Positions 60,866 to 64,000 of a stretch of 64,000 bases of DNA are shown here, in pieces (within the stretch, counting starts at the first letter, position 1; each line of letters opens with the position of its first letter). The position numbers were made by a program, and so were the translations under genes. The notes beneath the pieces were generated by a model that was not told the DNA's origin, made no database searches, and worked only from the letters and a program-made list of their open reading frames with translations. This DNA comes from Haladaptatus sp. ZSTT2 (GTDB lineage Archaea > Halobacteriota > Halobacteria > Halobacteriales > Halococcaceae), in assembly GCF_037081775.1 (NCBI RefSeq), contig NZ_JBAMHQ010000002.1, positions 124,001 to 188,000 on the forward strand. The letters are read 5' to 3'.

Positions 60866-63709
60866 TTACAGTGTGTTCGCGGCGAGTGCTTCTATCTCTG
60901 ATTTCGAGAGTGGGTCGATTGACACCTCAGTACCGAGTTCTGTGTAGAAGATAGTTGGTGTAATCTCTTTTTCAGGATAGACATCACTGATGACGTGATA
61001 GTAGATACTCAATTGTTTTCTATACTCATTTTCTGCGTGTCGCCCACGGTCTGTTTTGTAATCGATAATATCCACACAATCCTGCTGGATGTGGAGTAAA
61101 TCTACAGTCCCTGTGATCGTTACTCTTGTTCCATTGACGTGAACAGGTAAGAAGACGGGTTTCTCGACGACAAGCTCACCCGTTAGTGAATAGAGGAATG
61201 ATTTGACATGTTCTTCATCAGAGTTCGTGGGGATTGCGTTGCCGTGTTTCACTAAGGTTTCTGCAAAGTCGTGTACCTGTGTCCCAAACTCTGGACCCAT
61301 CCCGTTGCTACCACCCTTCACCATAGCCATTAAATCATGAGCGGACTTTCTGACCGGCCGAGATGTTTCTGGAATGGTCACTGAAAGTGGTTCGAATGCT
61401 TCTTCCGGTGGCTCCATTGGTGATGGCGTTCCAGTTATCTCTACAGGGTCAACCGGCAAATTCTCGAAGAAGGGGCTTGGATTTTTGCTGGCTGAGAATA
61501 TTAGATGGAACTTTGCGCGGGTCATTGCCACGTACATCAACCGGCGCTCTTCGTCATAATCCGTTTGTAAGCACCCATTGAGGATGTCGTACCGCCAGTT
61601 CCCGTAGACATGCGGTGAGCCATGTACTCTGGATGCAATTTTTGATTGGCGAATCCCAATTGGTTCAGCAAATCGAATCGAATCCGAACCTCCACCGCTA
61701 GGGGGGAACGATGATTGATTGATATTTGCAAGTATCACAATAGGGTGTTCAAGGCCTTTCGCAGCGTGTATCGTTTGGACGGTTACACTATTTCCACCAG
61801 GGTCATCATCGACCTCTTGCGTACTTGCTTCTCCATGGCTTTGTTCGATGAAGTGTATGATTTCACCTCGATTGAGGTACGTGCTCGAATTGATCGACTC
61901 CAAGACGCTGATCAACGTATCGCTGTAGGCATCTGAAAGGCCGTATTTCGTGAATACACGACGGCAGAGCCCGCCAATCGACTCGGTCTCCAACAAGTCC
62001 TCTCGAAATTCGATCATCACATCAGGATACGATTCGGTATCGAGGATATGGCGAATTTCATCGAGGTTATAGCCTGTTTGTTCGAGGACAACCGCCCATC
62101 CCCGCCTCGAGTTTGGGCTTTCGAGAATGCGTAACCAGGCTAAGAGTAGCAGGGCATGGTCGGTATCGAATAATTCGAGACCACCCTCATACGCAACTGG
62201 AATATTATAGTCTGTGGCCGTGTGCTGGAGTTGTCTTCCGAAGCGACGAATTCGAGTTAGAACAGCGATGTCCTGGTATGTTGGGGACCTCCACTCTCCT
62301 TCGTCTTTCACTGCATACGCCGGGTTTCCAACGATCGACTGAATTTTCTCGAGTACCCCCTCCAACTCATCACTACAAGTGACCGCCTCAATTGACGATT
62401 CATCCCATGAAAGATTTGTCTCTAGTGATGTGATTTTTGCCTGAATTCCGGCCACACCAATATCCTCATCGCTCGATGCTGGAAGAGTAAGGGCGTGTTC
62501 AGAGAAATCAAGGATAGATTGTGATGACCGATAATTTTGATTCAATGGGATCGTATTGATAGGCGTGACTGGGAAAGAGATGCGCTCAGCATCACTGTTA
62601 AGTTCCTCTTTGTACTGAGTCAACCTGGATTCAAACTCCTGGATGTTTTCGACAGCGGCATACTGGAACCCGTAAATGCTCTGTTTCCAATCTCCAACTA
62701 CACAGAAATTGTCCCGGTTGGCAAAGAGCAACGACAGCTTGAATTGAATCTCGTTGGTGTCTTGAAACTCGTCTATCATCACGTACTCATGTTGGAGATC
62801 CTCCCGGAGGGTGTGATCCTCACAGAGTAGTGAATATGTGAACATCAAAAGCATCCAGAAAGTGAGATAATTCTGGCTGAGAGCGTATTCGATGTATTGG
62901 AAGTAGACATCGTGAACGAACTGCTTGAGTGCTTTGCGGTCCTCAAAAAATGCTTGTTCTGCCAATTCTGCGTCGATTTGTTTGTCCCCCCAATCTCCTC
63001 GAACCTGGGATTCTGCTGGTGCGTCTGATAAATAGCAATTTTTTCCCCAACCGCTGAGCTTGGCTCGAAGATCGGATTGTGTCGGCCCTGACGCACCTTG
63101 GTTTGGCTCGTTCGCAGCTATAAACAGCTCCTGGAAAGCATCAAAATCCCCATCCAAATACTCCTCTCCATGTCGGTACCAGCCCTCACGTTCTGGATAG
63201 ATTCCTTTCGCTGCGAGCGAACCAATCAGGTCTAACAGCGAAAGAGGAGAGTTGAGCACTTGCAACTGTTCGTGGTATTCTGGATGACTGTCGGCGAATT
63301 GCTGTATGAATTCGCGGAAGCGATTCTTCTCGAGCACACTTTCTTCGATAAGTTGTGTAGAACTCGTAATATGGTCCTCAATTCCCAGTGTATTCGGAGC
63401 ATTGAATCCATGTGCTAGCAACAGCTGATGACAGTGGGCGTGAAATGTGCTAATCGGGGCGTCTCGGAGCGCAGCCATACTATAGTCGCAGTTGTTGACA
63501 ATGCGTTCTCTCATCTCAGCGGCTGCGTTGTTTGTAAACGTGAACAATAGCACGTCAGCGGGTTCGACCTTATCTTGTGATAGAATATTCGCGTACCGAT
63601 GTGTAATTGCGAATGTTTTACCAGTTCCTGCGCCTGCGTCGACGAGATGGATACCGTCAGTCGCATCTATCAGTTCTTGCTGTCGTGGATTTGGCGATAT
63701 TTCACTCAT
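60866..63709 (-). CDS. AddA/UvrD-like helicase-nuclease
   Basis: A 947-residue SF1 helicase with a C-terminal nuclease. PRQQELIDATDGIHLVDAGA followed by GTGKTFAITHRY is motif I (~25-37), then VMIDEFQDTNEIQF (motif II), VGDWKQSIYGFQYA, VQTIHAAKGLEHPIVILAN and YVAMTRAKFHLIF. The last ~180 residues hold the RecB/Cas4-like nuclease motif VDIIDYKTDRG with QLSIYYH. It should unwind and degrade DNA ends. Its ATG overlaps the stop of an upstream gene (ATGAGTGA), so the two work together. Confidence 0.9.
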   Translation of the reverse strand: MSEISPNPRQQELIDATDGIHLVDAGAGTGKTFAITHRYANILSQDKVEPADVLLFTFTNNAAAEMRERIVNNCDYSMAALRDAPISTFHAHCHQLLLAHGFNAPNTLGIEDHITSSTQLIEESVLEKNRFREFIQQFADSHPEYHEQLQVLNSPLSLLDLIGSLAAKGIYPEREGWYRHGEEYLDGDFDAFQELFIAANEPNQGASGPTQSDLRAKLSGWGKNCYLSDAPAESQVRGDWGDKQIDAELAEQAFFEDRKALKQFVHDVYFQYIEYALSQNYLTFWMLLMFTYSLLCEDHTLREDLQHEYVMIDEFQDTNEIQFKLSLLFANRDNFCVVGDWKQSIYGFQYAAVENIQEFESRLTQYKEELNSDAERISFPVTPINTIPLNQNYRSSQSILDFSEHALTLPASSDEDIGVAGIQAKITSLETNLSWDESSIEAVTCSDELEGVLEKIQSIVGNPAYAVKDEGEWRSPTYQDIAVLTRIRRFGRQLQHTATDYNIPVAYEGGLELFDTDHALLLLAWLRILESPNSRRGWAVVLEQTGYNLDEIRHILDTESYPDVMIEFREDLLETESIGGLCRRVFTKYGLSDAYSDTLISVLESINSSTYLNRGEIIHFIEQSHGEASTQEVDDDPGGNSVTVQTIHAAKGLEHPIVILANINQSSFPPSGGGSDSIRFAEPIGIRQSKIASRVHGSPHVYGNWRYDILNGCLQTDYDEERRLMYVAMTRAKFHLIFSASKNPSPFFENLPVDPVEITGTPSPMEPPEEAFEPLSVTIPETSRPVRKSAHDLMAMVKGGSNGMGPEFGTQVHDFAETLVKHGNAIPTNSDEEHVKSFLYSLTGELVVEKPVFLPVHVNGTRVTITGTVDLLHIQQDCVDIIDYKTDRGRHAENEYRKQLSIYYHVISDVYPEKEITPTIFYTELGTEVSIDPLSKSEIEALAANTL

Positions 63710-64000
63710 TGGTTAGGATCATATCTGGGTTGTTCAAGCGGTCTGGATTTGGGTCACAGACCGGGAATCGGCTTTCGCGGTACTCCTCGAGAGATGACAG
63801 TTGGGTTTGCAAAAACGATTCAAAGGCATCTAAGTCGGGTTTGAAAAGTGTTTGTGACTTGATATCAGACAGTTTTTTCAGCGCTGAGTTGCAGCCCTTT
63901 TCGACGTACTTGTACTCCCCGGCGCGTGCTTGTGAGAATGCTATGAATTCCGCTGCAAATGAGGTTTCGAGAAGATCATCTTTACTATCTACGTCAGGGA
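63702..64000 (-). CDS. Partner gene of the helicase-nuclease, partial
   Basis: The last ~99 codons of a gene that enters from the right edge and ends at TGA 63702-63704. Visible sequence: ETSFAAEFIAFSQARAGEYK, then CNSALKKLSDIKSQTLFKPD and RFPVCDPNPDRLNNPDMIL. Mostly helical. Overlap with the helicase-nuclease start suggests an AddB-like or other subunit, but the family cannot be named from this piece. Confidence 0.7.
   Translation of the reverse strand, partial: PDVDSKDDLLETSFAAEFIAFSQARAGEYKYVEKGCNSALKKLSDIKSQTLFKPDLDAFESFLQTQLSSLEEYRESRFPVCDPNPDRLNNPDMILTNE

Noticed and set aside
1-64000. CRISPR array
   Set aside because: No regularly spaced direct repeat with unique spacers was noticed on either strand, and no cas gene was recognised; the RecB/Cas4-like motif belongs to the helicase-nuclease.

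Overview
The window is haloarchaeal (class Halobacteria). The proteins are acidic, several genes have an archaeal TATA box about 25 nt before an ATG and so look leaderless, secreted proteins carry Tat twin-arginine lipoprotein signals, and the families are typical of halophiles (HTH plus TumE-like pairs, an Orc1/Cdc6 with a PolB cassette, VapBC modules, DUF998, SHOCT). Base composition varies strongly: 28-35 kb is visibly G+C-rich, while most of the rest is lower in G+C and rich in toxin-antitoxin pairs, stand-alone nucleases, broken genes and transposon remnants. This is what an accessory region looks like: a megaplasmid, an integrated element or a defence island.

Layout. 0-4.6 kb: a large HerA/TraD-like ATPase running off the left edge, then an HTH gene with a decayed TumE-like toxin. 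4.8-13.3 kb: mixed accessory genes (CoA-binding protein, DUF998, Nudix, a decayed TnpB with its right-end hairpin, a DHH phosphoesterase, a Tat transglutaminase lipoprotein, VapBC, a DUF4268 nuclease-like protein). 13.5-19.6 kb: a DUF91-type nuclease, Orc1/Cdc6, and a three-gene cassette of a RecA-like protein without Walker A, a small helical protein and a B-family polymerase with lost exonuclease motifs. This resembles the archaeal PolB2 (Dpo2) mutasome-like cassettes. 20-24.6 kb: a PQQ-type propeller protein, a truncated copy of an OB-fold gene, a PIN toxin-antitoxin pair, Fic and a helix-hairpin-helix protein. 24.6-27.4 kb: a CuA lipoprotein, a SHOCT membrane protein, two mini zinc-finger proteins and an intact TumA/TumE-like pair. 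28-34.8 kb: a G+C-rich operon for a molybdenum hydroxylase (CoxS-CoxL-CoxM, form-II signature) with CoxD and CoxE, plus remnants of XdhC and another gene. 35-42.3 kb: an OB-fold (RPA-like) gene, a nuclease-like protein, a nonsense-mutated HD hydrolase, a McrA-like HNH enzyme, a BrxA-like protein and a frameshifted ADP-ribosylglycohydrolase.

42.5-58.7 kb, all on the minus strand, is the most interesting block and the best candidate for an undescribed system. It holds two ribbon-helix-helix-like small genes, a 1034-residue P-loop ATPase, a helical partner, a nuclease-like protein, a small protein, an SF2 helicase like phosphorothioate-linked restriction enzymes, a 59-residue protein, a DndD-like SMC ATPase, a protein like phosphorothioation-associated protein 4, two proteins built from a repeated ~100-residue module, and a second, 980-residue SF2 helicase that ends in the same module. 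No DndC, DndA or DndE is visible. Many genes overlap by 4 nt, so the block behaves as one or a few operons.

58.8-64 kb: two divergent D12-class adenine methyltransferases and an AddA/UvrD-like helicase-nuclease whose upstream partner runs off the right edge. Regulatory calls (TATA boxes, inverted repeats) are from reading the sequence only. Family names are from motif recognition, not a database search.
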